Positions 16,665-26,519 are shown, numbered from the stretch's first letter. The stretch is 54,470 bases of DNA from an uncultured Muribaculaceae bacterium (GCA_904502025.1 CAJGDJ010000014.1:1-54470); one strand, 5' to 3'. Numbers and translations: made by a program. The notes: generated by a model from the sequence alone, not told the origin.

Positions 16665-18848
16665 TCATCGTTTCCCAAGATTTTTATCAAAATAGTTTAA
16701 CATTTTAGTATAAACAACAGCTCTTGCTCCACATTCATTAATAGAATGATTCATATTTGGGAATAAAAATAAATCACAATATTTTCCTGCTTCAACCAAT
16801 GAAGAAGCATATTCCATTGTATTTGATATATGAACATTATCATCAGATGTTCCCGACATTATTAACAACGGACACTTAACATTGTTTACCAAGTTTAATG
16901 TAGATGAATTAATATAACCATCTTCATTTTCTTGTGGTGTTAACATAAAACGTTCAGTATAGGCTGTGTCATAAAAACGCCAATCAGTAACCGGAGCAAT
17001 AGCTACAGCTGCACTGTAAGGATTTTCATTTTGTGATATTGCCATTAAAGTTTCGTATCCTCCATAGCTCCAACCATAGATACCAATGCGATTTGAATCC
17101 ACATATTGTTTTGTTGACATATAATTTGCAGCAGCAATTAAATCAAGCGTTTCATAATAGCCTAAATTCTTATATACAACATTTTGAAAACTCTGACCTC
17201 TACCTCCTGTTCCTCGACCATCTACACAAACTACTATATAGCCCTGCATAGCAAAATAATTTTCCCAATCAACAGACCATTTATTAAGAACAGTTTGCGA
17301 TGAGGGACCGTTATAATGAGTCATGATTAATGGATATTTCTTGTTTTCGTTAAAGTCTATCGGTTTAATAATATAAGCATTCAAATCAATATCTCTATGT
17401 GTAATTGTAAAGAACTCACGTTTTGGCATCATTGAATATTTTGACAATATATCTTTATTTGACTCCAAAATTCTAATCTCTTTATTCATCGAATTATACA
17501 AGGCATATATAGGCGGTTGGCTTGAATTGCTATAATTCAATACATAATAATTCATCAATGGCGAAAATATAGCTGAAGCACAACCGTCTGATTTTGACAC
17601 ATCTACAATATTACCTTTTTTATCAATTTTTGAGACCACGCGATTTATTGCTCCACTTTTAGTCGATAAAAAATAATGAACTCCTTTTTTATCATTACCA
17701 TAATAATTTAATACATCATAATTCCCATTGGTAATTTGTTCTAACTCAACACCTAAATATGAATATTTATATAAATGATTAAAACCTGAACGAGCTGAAC
17801 TTACAACAAAATAATCATCATATAATTTTATATTAGTATAGCATATCTGATCTATCCATGCGTTAGTTTCATCTTTATATAATGACTTAACTATAGTTGT
17901 TTTAGGATTCGCCAATAATAATTCAAATTTATTTTGATTTCTATTTAGAGTAGCTATCACTAACTTATTAGGATCATTAGTATATGAAATCATAGGAATA
18001 TATTCAACTCTACTCATATCAATTCCGATTGACATAGTTTTTCGAGTTTCGATATTATAACAATGAACTGATACTTTTGCGTTATTTGTTCCTGATTTAG
18101 GATATTTATATTGATATTGAGAAGGGTAAAGTTGGAATTCTGTTTTTTCACAAATACCTCCATATATTGGCAAAGAATAAGTTTGGACTTCATCCTCATT
18201 ATATTTTATATAACATAACATTAGGTTGTCTGGAGACCAAGCGATAGATGAATCAACACTAAACTCTTCTTCATAAGTCCAATCAGGAACACCATTTATT
18301 ATCGAATTTAGCCTACCATCAACAGTAACAGCTACTTCACTATCATAATCCAATTTCTTTATGTAAATATTATTTTGTGCAACAAACGCAACCATTCTGC
18401 CATCGTTTGAGAATATAGGTGCTCTTTGCCTTTTGTGATTAGTTGATAATGGCTTTAATATATTGCGTTTAATATCAAATACATAAAATTCTGCGTCAAA
18501 AGAGCGACGATATATTTTAGATGCATTATTATATACAAGAAGTTTAGTCCCACATGGGCTGATTGTAAAGCCTTGGATATTTTTTATAGTATTCTCTCGT
18601 GTTAAAGTTACATCTAAAATCGTACCAAGCAACTCACCATTATCAATTCCATATTGCAATATGGATTTTCCATCATCTGATAAAATTAAATATGTTTTTT
18701 CATCAGGCATATAAGAAAACAATTTTGGCGACTTTGCGACATTTTCAGGATATACATAATTTTTAATGTCATTGTAACATTTATTTGTAGCAGACATATT
18801 AATAGCTACAAATAACACTAACAAAAACAATTGTATTTTATATCTCAT
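16665..18848 (-). CDS. S9B dipeptidyl peptidase IV-like serine protease
   Basis: A 727-residue exported peptidase with a signal peptide (to NMSA, about residue 20), an eight-bladed DPPIV N-terminal propeller and a C-terminal alpha/beta hydrolase. The catalytic triad is visible: Ser594 in GWSYGGYE, Asp at the DD pair 669-670 in SGTSDDNVH, and His701 in NMNHSINE. The active-site approach GRGTGGRGQSFQNV and the propeller motif DWTYEEEFSVDSSIAWSPD, with the double Glu that binds the substrate amino terminus in DPP4, are both present. It should remove Xaa-Pro or Xaa-Ala dipeptides in the periplasm, feeding peptide use. Third gene of the operon; 9 bp before the membrane protein gene. Confidence 0.92.
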   Translation of the reverse strand: MRYKIQLFLLVLFVAINMSATNKCYNDIKNYVYPENVAKSPKLFSYMPDEKTYLILSDDGKSILQYGIDNGELLGTILDVTLTRENTIKNIQGFTISPCGTKLLVYNNASKIYRRSFDAEFYVFDIKRNILKPLSTNHKRQRAPIFSNDGRMVAFVAQNNIYIKKLDYDSEVAVTVDGRLNSIINGVPDWTYEEEFSVDSSIAWSPDNLMLCYIKYNEDEVQTYSLPIYGGICEKTEFQLYPSQYQYKYPKSGTNNAKVSVHCYNIETRKTMSIGIDMSRVEYIPMISYTNDPNKLVIATLNRNQNKFELLLANPKTTIVKSLYKDETNAWIDQICYTNIKLYDDYFVVSSARSGFNHLYKYSYLGVELEQITNGNYDVLNYYGNDKKGVHYFLSTKSGAINRVVSKIDKKGNIVDVSKSDGCASAIFSPLMNYYVLNYSNSSQPPIYALYNSMNKEIRILESNKDILSKYSMMPKREFFTITHRDIDLNAYIIKPIDFNENKKYPLIMTHYNGPSSQTVLNKWSVDWENYFAMQGYIVVCVDGRGTGGRGQSFQNVVYKNLGYYETLDLIAAANYMSTKQYVDSNRIGIYGWSYGGYETLMAISQNENPYSAAVAIAPVTDWRFYDTAYTERFMLTPQENEDGYINSSTLNLVNNVKCPLLIMSGTSDDNVHISNTMEYASSLVEAGKYCDLFLFPNMNHSINECGARAVVYTKMLNYFDKNLGKR

Positions 18849-18872
18849 ACTTCTATATTATTAAACATTAAA

Positions 18873-20315
18873 TTACCATAATGACATTTGAGCCTCATTC
18901 TCTGGAGTATTTTTCTTTGGAGGAGCTTGATACCCAAAATCTTCGGGATTAGTTGATGAAGCCGGACGAGTAACAGTTCCTTCGGGTGGTATTGATATTA
19001 ACCAATCAGCATCTACTATTGACTCATCTATTGCTGATATTTTAACTGGCGACACATCTTGTTTCTTTCTTGACTTCCTATTTGATTGACTTTTTTGGAG
19101 TTCTTTTAATTGTTTAATTTCATTTTTCAATAAGTCTTCAGAAATAGCTTGATTATATAAATTATTTTCTATAGTACTTTTTAATGATTCAGTATCTTCC
19201 TCTAATTCTTTTACTCGAGCTTTATGGAAAATCACTTCTTGTTTTAGATTAGCGATTTCTTCAGCATTTTTCACTTTTATAGCCTCGAATTTAGCCATTT
19301 CTGATTGAATCTCTTCAATAATTTCTAACTCTTTATGAGCATCATTCAATTCCTTTATTTTAGATTTTAACTCGTCATTGACACATTCAAGTTGCTTTTC
19401 TAAAGAATTAACTTTACATGATAAATCATCTATTTCTTTCACTTCTCTATCATTATTTTGAAGTTGTCGTAAGGCATTTGATGCTTTTTCATTCAACTCA
19501 TTTATCATAGCATCAGATAACTCTTCTTTTACTTTCAATTGCTCTATTGATTGTTTCAATGAATTATTTTCTTCAGTTAATTTAGATATTTGAGAGACTA
19601 AATCATTGACTTGGCCATTATCTGATTGTTGCGATTTAATTTTAATATCTGATAATTCTCGTTGAAGCCTAATATTATCATTTCTTAATGCTTCAATATC
19701 TGCATCGATAACATTTGAGGCCTTCAATTTATTAACTAAACTTCTATTTTCTAATTCATATTGTTCTTTTTCTGCCTCAAAAGACGTTACTTGTACTTCT
19801 AAATCATGTAATCGAGTTGATAAGGCTCGTTTTTGACGCTCTGCACTCAATAGTTGTTTTTTAAGATCTTCTTTTGCGTTTTCAAGTTCTCCACATTTAG
19901 ATTTAACTTCTTTAATTTCGTTTAAAAACAACAATTTTTCCTTACTCCATAATAACTCACTGTTGCGGCGAGATTCTTCACCTACATTCTCTATATATTT
20001 TCTAATAGATTCTTCTAAGGAATTGAAAATATATTCTTTTTGGGCATCTTCATCAATGCTGTTTTTTATAAAATCAGGCAGTGAATTATTGAAAATAGCT
20101 ACAACTCCATCAAAGATTGCTAATTGCATTCTTTTTAGTTGCTCATCTTTTGCCAATTTATCGACATTTGAATCTGCTTCTATATTTATTGGTATTTCTT
20201 TTTTTAATTTACTCTCTTTTGAATTTGAAATATATTCATTTTCAACGGAATAACTTACAGTTTCCTCTGAGACACTAAAACCAAGAGATTTTTTAATATT
20301 ATTAAATATTGACAT
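18873..20315 (-). CDS. Long coiled-coil protein co-transcribed with the PEP-binding fusion protein
   Basis: The 480 residues are almost entirely charged helix: a low-complexity lead (1-55), a short region around FDGVVAIFNNSLPDFIKNSI (about 70-90), and then an uninterrupted coiled coil (about 110-405). The tail is basic and proline-rich (SNRKSRKKQDVSPVKI, SIPPEGTVTRP) and ends in M-S-L-W. There is no signal peptide or membrane helix, so it should be cytoplasmic. It begins 12 bp after the receiver/PEP-binding gene, which strongly suggests a shared complex or regulated scaffold role. No specific family is recognised; resemblance to SMC or myosin would be compositional only. Confidence 0.65.
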   Translation of the reverse strand: MSIFNNIKKSLGFSVSEETVSYSVENEYISNSKESKLKKEIPINIEADSNVDKLAKDEQLKRMQLAIFDGVVAIFNNSLPDFIKNSIDEDAQKEYIFNSLEESIRKYIENVGEESRRNSELLWSKEKLLFLNEIKEVKSKCGELENAKEDLKKQLLSAERQKRALSTRLHDLEVQVTSFEAEKEQYELENRSLVNKLKASNVIDADIEALRNDNIRLQRELSDIKIKSQQSDNGQVNDLVSQISKLTEENNSLKQSIEQLKVKEELSDAMINELNEKASNALRQLQNNDREVKEIDDLSCKVNSLEKQLECVNDELKSKIKELNDAHKELEIIEEIQSEMAKFEAIKVKNAEEIANLKQEVIFHKARVKELEEDTESLKSTIENNLYNQAISEDLLKNEIKQLKELQKSQSNRKSRKKQDVSPVKISAIDESIVDADWLISIPPEGTVTRPASSTNPEDFGYQAPPKKNTPENEAQMSLW

Positions 20316-20327
20316 AACAATTATTTT

Positions 20328-23285
20328 TTACTGAGGTTTAGCAACAACTCCTATCCCTTTTAACCCATTTATACCAATAGATAATGGTTTGTTAAACTTG
20401 ACTATTCTAATATAATCACTTTCATAGGTTGCAGGTAATTTATTAAGATAGTCAATATCATATATTCCATCAGATGATGAGGGATTTATTGTAAAATATC
20501 CAACACCAAAAGATGTCAAATTTTGAAAGAAATGAGTTCCTTGACTTGGTTCAATTCTATAATTACTCAAAGATGATTCTACAATCAAACGTGCAGCTGA
20601 TATATTGGGCCACTTTACTGGAATTCCCAACGCAGTATCGCTTGAACCCCAACGTCCAGGGCCGATTAATATGTAATACTCATTATTTGCGACAAATGAT
20701 TTATTTATTTTTTCAATTTCACGAGCAATTAAAGAATTATTCGATGGAGAAAAATTTTCTGGTCTAACATATAATATAGTGCTAACATTTTCAATATTTC
20801 CATGCCCTAAGGCAGTATTACTCTTTAGTAATGCATCATCATTATTAATTTGTAAAATACTTTCATCTACCAAATCTTTTTTATCGATAATGGGTCTTAT
20901 TTGTAACCAATATATACGCCCTTTAGAATCTCCTTTTTCATCTACAACTCCGGCAAATTCTATTTCAATTGGGCGACACATCTCCTTTTGTCCATTTGTT
21001 AACATAAAATCAATACATGGAGCCAATGGATATGCCTTATGTTGCAACATATTTGTAAATGTTACAACTCTACGTCCATCACCAAATTCATTATCAATCA
21101 ATCTCTGATCAACATAATCATATGTTGAAACCATATATTTCAATGAGCCTGTTGATGCAAAATCTTGTATTTTATTTTTAGAAATATTAAAACCATCATC
21201 AACATTAAACTCCTGTTCAATTTTATGCATATCTAAAGCATAAAATCGTGTTTGTGTATCTCTTAAAGCCAAATCAAGAGTAGATGTTTGAAGCACTTTA
21301 TCTGCATGACGTGGAGAAAATCTCAAACTTAACCCTCCATCAACAATATATTTTCCTAATCCCACAGCAATCTCAGCAACACCATCTTCGGGCAATTCAT
21401 CATTTATTGGATAATAATTTAATGACCGACCAACACCACTAAATGATGGAAAATAATAGTTATTATGATAATCACCAACAACTTCCTGAATTATAACTGC
21501 CATTTTTTCTTGGTCTATAACATTACTTGTTGCGGTCATATATGCCTTACTATCTGAATAAAAGACTGATGCATATACACCTTTAATCGCATCACTTAAC
21601 ATTCTTAGCATTTCATATTTGTCATCAACATGTGGAATCATATATGTAGAATAGATGCCAGCAAACGGTTGATAATGCGAATCTTCTAATAAACTTGAGC
21701 TTCTAATTGCTAATGGTTTATCAACAACCTCAAATAATGCAAAAAAATCTTCTATTAAACGTTCTGGTAATCTTGCTTGTAAAAAAGATTGTAAAATTTT
21801 CTCATCAGGAATATCACTTAATGCTATTGGGTACAAATCATTTGACGACATAAACTCGTCAAAAATATCTGTACATAATACTACGGTTCGTGGAATCGAT
21901 ATTGACACGCCATCAAGATTATCACATATAGGATTTTTCTTTATAATTGAATCGATAAACGCTAAACCACGACCTTTACCTCCTAATGAGCCCTGCCCTA
22001 TACGTGCAAAATTTGAATAATGGTCAAATCTATCTTTTTTGAATACAGCAACAACTCCTCGATTCTTCATTTTTCGATATTTTACAATCAAATCAAAAAA
22101 TAGTTGTCGCACTGCAGGAGCCTCCTCAAGTGAATCAAATCTATGATGCTTAACGACTTCAGCAATCGGAAACATGGCTCTCGAATAAAGCCATCTTGAA
22201 ATATCGTTTGATGACGCATGATAATGTAATGCTTCAGCCGGTATATCAAAGATATGATCCTGTAAATCTTTCAATGATTTTATTCTGATTATTTCTTCTC
22301 CTGTATTTGGGTCATTCATAACAAAATCGCCAAATCCAAAGTTTTTCATAATAGCTTTGCCCAAATCAACGGGAAGTTTCTTTGAGTTCTTATCTAAGAA
22401 AATTCCATCAAACTCTTTTACATGATTAGAATTTTCAATTTCAGATGATTCTACAATAATTGGAAGAAATGGGTCTTTTTCTCTTAAAAATTTAGCAAAC
22501 CTAATCCCGGCTTTTGCATCTTTTTCACTTCCAACCTTAAATGACACATCGCTTATTACTCCAAGCATATTGCTACCATATTTTCCATAAATAGCCATAG
22601 CTTCTTCATAATCACGAGCCAACATTACTTTAGGTCGTCCACGCATTCGCAACATTTGCTCATGTTCATTTAACGCTTCTGTCGAAAATTCCTTTGATTG
22701 AGTTAATAGAAACTTATATAAATGAGGTAATATCGAGGAATAGAATCTAACAGAATCTTCTACCAGCATTATCATTTGAACGCCAACATCTAACACATCA
22801 TTATCAGCATTCATTTTATCCTCAAGCAATTTAATTATAGCTAATAACAAATCGACATTACCTAACCAACTAAACACATAATCAATCCCGGAAATATCTT
22901 CTTGTGAAAGTCGTCGTGATACTTCTTTTGAAAATGGCGTTAACGCAATAATAGGTATTTGAGGATATTTTTCTTTTATAATACGAGCTCCTGTAAATGT
23001 CTCACTAATATCTACACCTGGCATGGCTATTATTAAATCAAAATTTTTAATAGCCAACATTTGTAAAGCATCGTCGATATGAGAAACCTGTACTACACGA
23101 GGGGGGGAGCTTAGATTTAATGATACATACTCAAAATATAGTTGTTCTTCTACTCGCCCATCCTCTTCCATCATAAAAGCGTCGTATGGAGATGCGATAA
23201 GTAAAACATTGAAAATACGGCGTTGCATCAAATTCTGAAATGCCGTATCTTTTAGATATAATTGACTTAAACTATTCTCGCTCAT
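20328..23285 (-). CDS. Two receiver-like domains fused to a PEP/pyruvate-binding ATP-grasp domain
   Basis: A 985-residue cytoplasmic protein. Residues about 25-150 look like a response-regulator receiver fold that lost its phospho-acceptor (FDLIIAMPGVDI, Ala at the usual Asp site). Residues about 168-315 form a second receiver with the acidic pair in VEDSVRF, an Asp in GVISDVSF and a lysine in LDKNSKK. After a linker comes the PPDK_N/PEP-synthase ATP-grasp domain (about 430-800): GQGSLGGKGRGLAF, IRSSSLLEDS, QPFAGIYSTYM. The end carries a conserved block with GPGRWGSSDTALGIPVKWPN. It lacks the phosphohistidine swivelling domain and the TIM barrel, so it cannot be a complete pyruvate dikinase or PEP synthase. 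Function is unknown; phosphotransfer or sensing is inferred. Confidence 0.85.
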   Translation of the reverse strand: MSENSLSQLYLKDTAFQNLMQRRIFNVLLIASPYDAFMMEEDGRVEEQLYFEYVSLNLSSPPRVVQVSHIDDALQMLAIKNFDLIIAMPGVDISETFTGARIIKEKYPQIPIIALTPFSKEVSRRLSQEDISGIDYVFSWLGNVDLLLAIIKLLEDKMNADNDVLDVGVQMIMLVEDSVRFYSSILPHLYKFLLTQSKEFSTEALNEHEQMLRMRGRPKVMLARDYEEAMAIYGKYGSNMLGVISDVSFKVGSEKDAKAGIRFAKFLREKDPFLPIIVESSEIENSNHVKEFDGIFLDKNSKKLPVDLGKAIMKNFGFGDFVMNDPNTGEEIIRIKSLKDLQDHIFDIPAEALHYHASSNDISRWLYSRAMFPIAEVVKHHRFDSLEEAPAVRQLFFDLIVKYRKMKNRGVVAVFKKDRFDHYSNFARIGQGSLGGKGRGLAFIDSIIKKNPICDNLDGVSISIPRTVVLCTDIFDEFMSSNDLYPIALSDIPDEKILQSFLQARLPERLIEDFFALFEVVDKPLAIRSSSLLEDSHYQPFAGIYSTYMIPHVDDKYEMLRMLSDAIKGVYASVFYSDSKAYMTATSNVIDQEKMAVIIQEVVGDYHNNYYFPSFSGVGRSLNYYPINDELPEDGVAEIAVGLGKYIVDGGLSLRFSPRHADKVLQTSTLDLALRDTQTRFYALDMHKIEQEFNVDDGFNISKNKIQDFASTGSLKYMVSTYDYVDQRLIDNEFGDGRRVVTFTNMLQHKAYPLAPCIDFMLTNGQKEMCRPIEIEFAGVVDEKGDSKGRIYWLQIRPIIDKKDLVDESILQINNDDALLKSNTALGHGNIENVSTILYVRPENFSPSNNSLIAREIEKINKSFVANNEYYILIGPGRWGSSDTALGIPVKWPNISAARLIVESSLSNYRIEPSQGTHFFQNLTSFGVGYFTINPSSSDGIYDIDYLNKLPATYESDYIRIVKFNKPLSIGINGLKGIGVVAKPQ

Positions 23286-23306
23286 TTACTCAAAATACTA
23301 TTTTTA

Positions 23307-23314
23307 CAAAGTTA
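23307..23314 (-). promoter_or_regulatory. -7 box for the reverse six-gene operon
   Basis: On the reverse strand this reads TAACTTTG, 21 bp before the ATG at 23285. A TTG lies 16 bp further upstream (23333-23331), somewhat close to the ideal spacing of 19. Confidence 0.55.
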
Positions 23315-23408
23315 CAAAAAACAAACGATTCAATCATAAATATGACCTAATTTTATACGTATAAAATCAATAACTGCTAAATCAATTTTTCATCAATATC
23401 AAAAACAA

Positions 23409-23441
23409 AAAAAAGCCATACCGAATCGATATGGCTTTTTT
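23409..23441 (-). terminator. Terminator of hppA
   Basis: Arms AAAAAAGCCATA (23409-23420) and TATGGCTTTTTT (23430-23441) with a 9-base loop form a strong hairpin with a U-run on the reverse strand, 15 bp after the hppA stop codon. Confidence 0.88.
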
Positions 23442-23455
23442 AATACATAAATTAT

Positions 23456-25657
23456 CTAAAACAAGCTCCACGAGACAGTTAACCCGGCCATTACAATTGC
23501 CACCATAGACATCAATTTTATTAAAATATTTAGGCTTGGTCCAGAGGTATCTTTGAATGGATCACCTACGGTATCACCAACAACCGTAGCTTTATGAACA
23601 TCGCTACCCTTACCTCCAAAGTTACCTTCCTCTACATACTTTTTAGCATTATCCCATGCACCACCGGCATTCGCCATAAAAATAGCTAAAACAAAGCCTG
23701 CTGACAATCCTCCTACTAATAACCCTATTACTCCAGATACTCCAAATATCAAACCGGAAATAATAGGCACAATTATAGCCAAAACAGATGGTAACACCAT
23801 TTCTTTTTGAGCCCCTTTAGTTGAAATTTGAACACATCGAGCATAATCAGGTTCAGATTGACCGGTTAATATTCCATTAATTTCTCTAAACTGCCTACGA
23901 ACTTCCTCAACCATGCTTTGTGCCGCACGACCAACTGCATTCATTGTTAATCCACAAAATAAAAATGCCATCATGCTACCAATAAACATTCCTGACAAAA
24001 CTTTTGGGTTCATTAATGAAACATCGAAATACACCATAAAATCAGTAAATGAGGCTTCATGCAACGGTTTAACAACACCACCAGGCAATTCTAATACCGT
24101 TGTACCGATTCTTTCTAATCCAATTCTAATTTCTTCTACGTATGATGCTAACAATGCTAATCCTGTCAATGCAGCAGAGCCAATAGCAAAGCCCTTGCCG
24201 GTTGCAGCAGTAGTATTTCCGAGAGAATCTAAAGCATCAGTCCTTTTTCTAACTTCTTCGCCTAATCCACTCATTTCAGCATTTCCTCCTGCATTATCAG
24301 CAATTGGTCCATAAGCATCTGTTGCTAAGGTAATTCCCAATGTTGACAACATTCCAACCGCAGCAATACCAATACCATATAATCCCATACCTACATTTGC
24401 CATATCAAAATTTGCAGCAAACCAATATGAGAGAATTATACCTGCAACTACAGCTATCACTGGTATTGCTGTAGATACCATACCTAAACCGACTCCGGAT
24501 ATTATTACTGTTGCCGGTCCGGTTTTTCCACTATTGGCTAATTTTTTTGTTGGGGTATAGGATTGTGATGTGTAATATTCTGTAGATTGACCGATAATTA
24601 TCCCAACTATAAGCCCTATAACTACAGAACATGCGATTTGCCACCAATTTGTGATTCCTAACAACCATAATATCCCAAATGTAGCCAACACTATCAATGC
24701 TGAACTTAAATTTGTCCCAAATGACAATGAAGATAACAAATCTTTCATTTTAGCATTCTCTTTAGTTTTAACCGCAAAGATTCCAATAATGGATAAAAAT
24801 ATTCCTACTGCAGCAATTAACATTGGAGCAATAACAGCCTTATATTGCATTTCCACATTACCTGAGGTAATAAACGCTGCAGCACCAAGTGCTGATGTCG
24901 CTAATATTGAACCACAATATGATTCATACAAATCAGCTCCCATTCCGGCTACATCACCAACATTATCACCGACATTATCTGCAATAGTTGCCGGATTTCG
25001 TGGATCATCTTCAGGTATTCCTGCTTCAACTTTACCAACCAAATCTGCACCAACATCAGCTGCTTTTGTATAGATGCCACCTCCAACGCGAGCAAATAGT
25101 GCTTGTGTACTTGCACCCATTCCAAATGTCAACATTGTAGTTGTTATTATGCATAACTTCGTAGTTGGATTAGCTCCTTCTGGAATTAGATAATTTAATA
25201 ATAGATACCAAAATGATATATCTAATAATCCCAAACCAACTACAACCAAACCCATTACTGCACCACTTCTAAACGCAACCTTTAAGCCTCCATTTAATGA
25301 TTCACGAGCTGCATTTGCTGTTCGAGCCGATGCGTATGTTGCCGTTTTCATGCCTAAAAAACCAGACAAACCGGAAAAAAAGCCACCAGTTAAAAAAGCA
25401 ATTGGTACCCATGTATTTTGAACACCAAAACCATAAGCCATTATTGAAAATAGAATTACTAATACTAAAAAGACAATACCTACAATCTTATATTGCTGTT
25501 TTAGATAAGACATTGCACCTTTTCTTACATGAGATGCAATTTTTGCCATAATGGGAGTCCCTTCACTTTGTTTTTTCATTTGACGGTAAAAATACCACGC
25601 AAATAATAAAGCAACCACCGATGCTACTGGTGCTAACAAAAATAAGTTCAAATTCAT
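23456..25657 (-). CDS. hppA: K+-dependent membrane pyrophosphatase (Na+ or H+ pump)
   Basis: This integral membrane enzyme couples pyrophosphate hydrolysis to ion export. The 733-residue protein has about 16 membrane segments and the hallmark motifs ADVGADLVGKVEAGIPEDDP and NPATIADNVGDNVGDVAGMG. AYGPIADNAGG and GDTVGDPFKDTSGPSLNILI are also present. In GNTTAATGKG an Ala stands where K+-independent enzymes have Lys, which predicts K+ dependence; most K+-dependent forms in anaerobic Bacteroidota pump Na+, some also H+. The start at 25657 (MNLNLFLLAPVAS) is preferred; the longer frame adds 12 non-conserved residues. It ends in TAG. It is divergent from efp and has its own terminator. Confidence 0.95.
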   Translation of the reverse strand: MNLNLFLLAPVASVVALLFAWYFYRQMKKQSEGTPIMAKIASHVRKGAMSYLKQQYKIVGIVFLVLVILFSIMAYGFGVQNTWVPIAFLTGGFFSGLSGFLGMKTATYASARTANAARESLNGGLKVAFRSGAVMGLVVVGLGLLDISFWYLLLNYLIPEGANPTTKLCIITTTMLTFGMGASTQALFARVGGGIYTKAADVGADLVGKVEAGIPEDDPRNPATIADNVGDNVGDVAGMGADLYESYCGSILATSALGAAAFITSGNVEMQYKAVIAPMLIAAVGIFLSIIGIFAVKTKENAKMKDLLSSLSFGTNLSSALIVLATFGILWLLGITNWWQIACSVVIGLIVGIIIGQSTEYYTSQSYTPTKKLANSGKTGPATVIISGVGLGMVSTAIPVIAVVAGIILSYWFAANFDMANVGMGLYGIGIAAVGMLSTLGITLATDAYGPIADNAGGNAEMSGLGEEVRKRTDALDSLGNTTAATGKGFAIGSAALTGLALLASYVEEIRIGLERIGTTVLELPGGVVKPLHEASFTDFMVYFDVSLMNPKVLSGMFIGSMMAFLFCGLTMNAVGRAAQSMVEEVRRQFREINGILTGQSEPDYARCVQISTKGAQKEMVLPSVLAIIVPIISGLIFGVSGVIGLLVGGLSAGFVLAIFMANAGGAWDNAKKYVEEGNFGGKGSDVHKATVVGDTVGDPFKDTSGPSLNILIKLMSMVAIVMAGLTVSWSLF

Positions 25658-25797
25658 GAGTAGTATATGATTTAAGTTAAAAATAAAATTCACTACAAAA
25701 TAACAAGATTTTTTTATATTTAATGCTATTTTTGAGTAAAAATATATCTATTATATAAATATTATTCTCAAAAGTTTAATTAACAACATGAAATTCG

Positions 25798-25805
25798 TAT
25801 CTTTG
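25798..25805 (+). promoter_or_regulatory. -7 promoter box of efp
   Basis: TATCTTTG, followed by CAA, 66 bp upstream of the efp ATG at 25872. No clear TTG is seen at -33 (the matching position reads GTTTAA). Confidence 0.55.
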
Positions 25806-25871
25806 CAACATAATTAGATACAATATTTCTGATTATAAAATTAGATTTTTAATTCAATTAAATTTATATTT

Positions 25872-26438
25872 ATGGCTACTACAGCAGATTTCAAAAATGG
25901 CATGTGCCTCGACATTGATGGCAACTACTTTTTTATTGTAGAATTTTTACATGTTAAACCGGGCAAAGGTCCTGCTTTCGTTCGCACTAAACTAAAAAAC
26001 GTAAAAACAGGTCGTGTGTTAGACAAAACATGGAACTCAGGTGTAAAAGTTGAAGAAGTAAGAATTGAACGTCGTCCTTACCAATATCTTTACAAAGATG
26101 ATATGGGTTATAACTTCATGCACACTGAAACATTTGAACAAGTTGCTCTTCCCGGAGAAAGTATTGAAGGAGTACAATTCCTCAAAGAAGGTGATATTTG
26201 TGAAGCAATGGTTCATGCTGCATCTGACACAATTCTTACATGCGAAATGCCAATTAGTGTAGTTCTTGAAATCACATACACTGAACCCGGCATTAAAGGA
26301 GATACTGCAACAAACACATTAAAACCTGCTACCCTTGAAACAGGTGCTGAAGTTCGTGTTCCTCTTTTCTGTAATATTGGAGATAAAGTTAAGATTGATA
26401 CTCGTGATGGTTCTTATGTCGAACGAGTTAAGGCATAA
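25872..26438 (+). CDS. efp: Translation elongation factor P
   Basis: EF-P enters the ribosome E site and relieves stalling at consecutive prolines. The 188-residue length and three-domain architecture (KOW-like domain I, then two OB domains) are standard. The loop tip KPGKGPAF carries Lys32, equivalent to the residue modified by beta-lysylation in other phyla. No EpmA/EpmB gene is in the window, so modification state is unknown. The C-terminal signature GAEVRVPLFCNIGDKVKIDTR is present. It is monocistronic, with a strong terminator at 26461-26487. Confidence 0.97.
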   Translation: MATTADFKNGMCLDIDGNYFFIVEFLHVKPGKGPAFVRTKLKNVKTGRVLDKTWNSGVKVEEVRIERRPYQYLYKDDMGYNFMHTETFEQVALPGESIEGVQFLKEGDICEAMVHAASDTILTCEMPISVVLEITYTEPGIKGDTATNTLKPATLETGAEVRVPLFCNIGDKVKIDTRDGSYVERVKA

Positions 26439-26460
26439 TCTCTAAAATATAGACAAAAAA

Positions 26461-26487
26461 AATAACCTCTAAGTTTTAGAGGTTATT
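26461..26487 (+). terminator. Terminator of efp (possibly bidirectional with aqpZ)
   Basis: Arms AATAACCTCTAA (26461-26472) and TTAGAGGTTATT (26476-26487) around a 3-base loop, with flanking A and T runs. It sits between convergent efp and the aquaporin gene, so it may serve both. Confidence 0.87.
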
Positions 26488-26519
26488 TTTTTAATATTCT
26501 TATTTTGGCATCATTACCC

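Noticed and set aside
23913..25073. Two forward frames of 130-140 codons inside hppA
   Set aside because: They are shadows of the strongly conserved pyrophosphatase; their composition reflects repeated Ala/Gly/Ile codons of the opposite strand.
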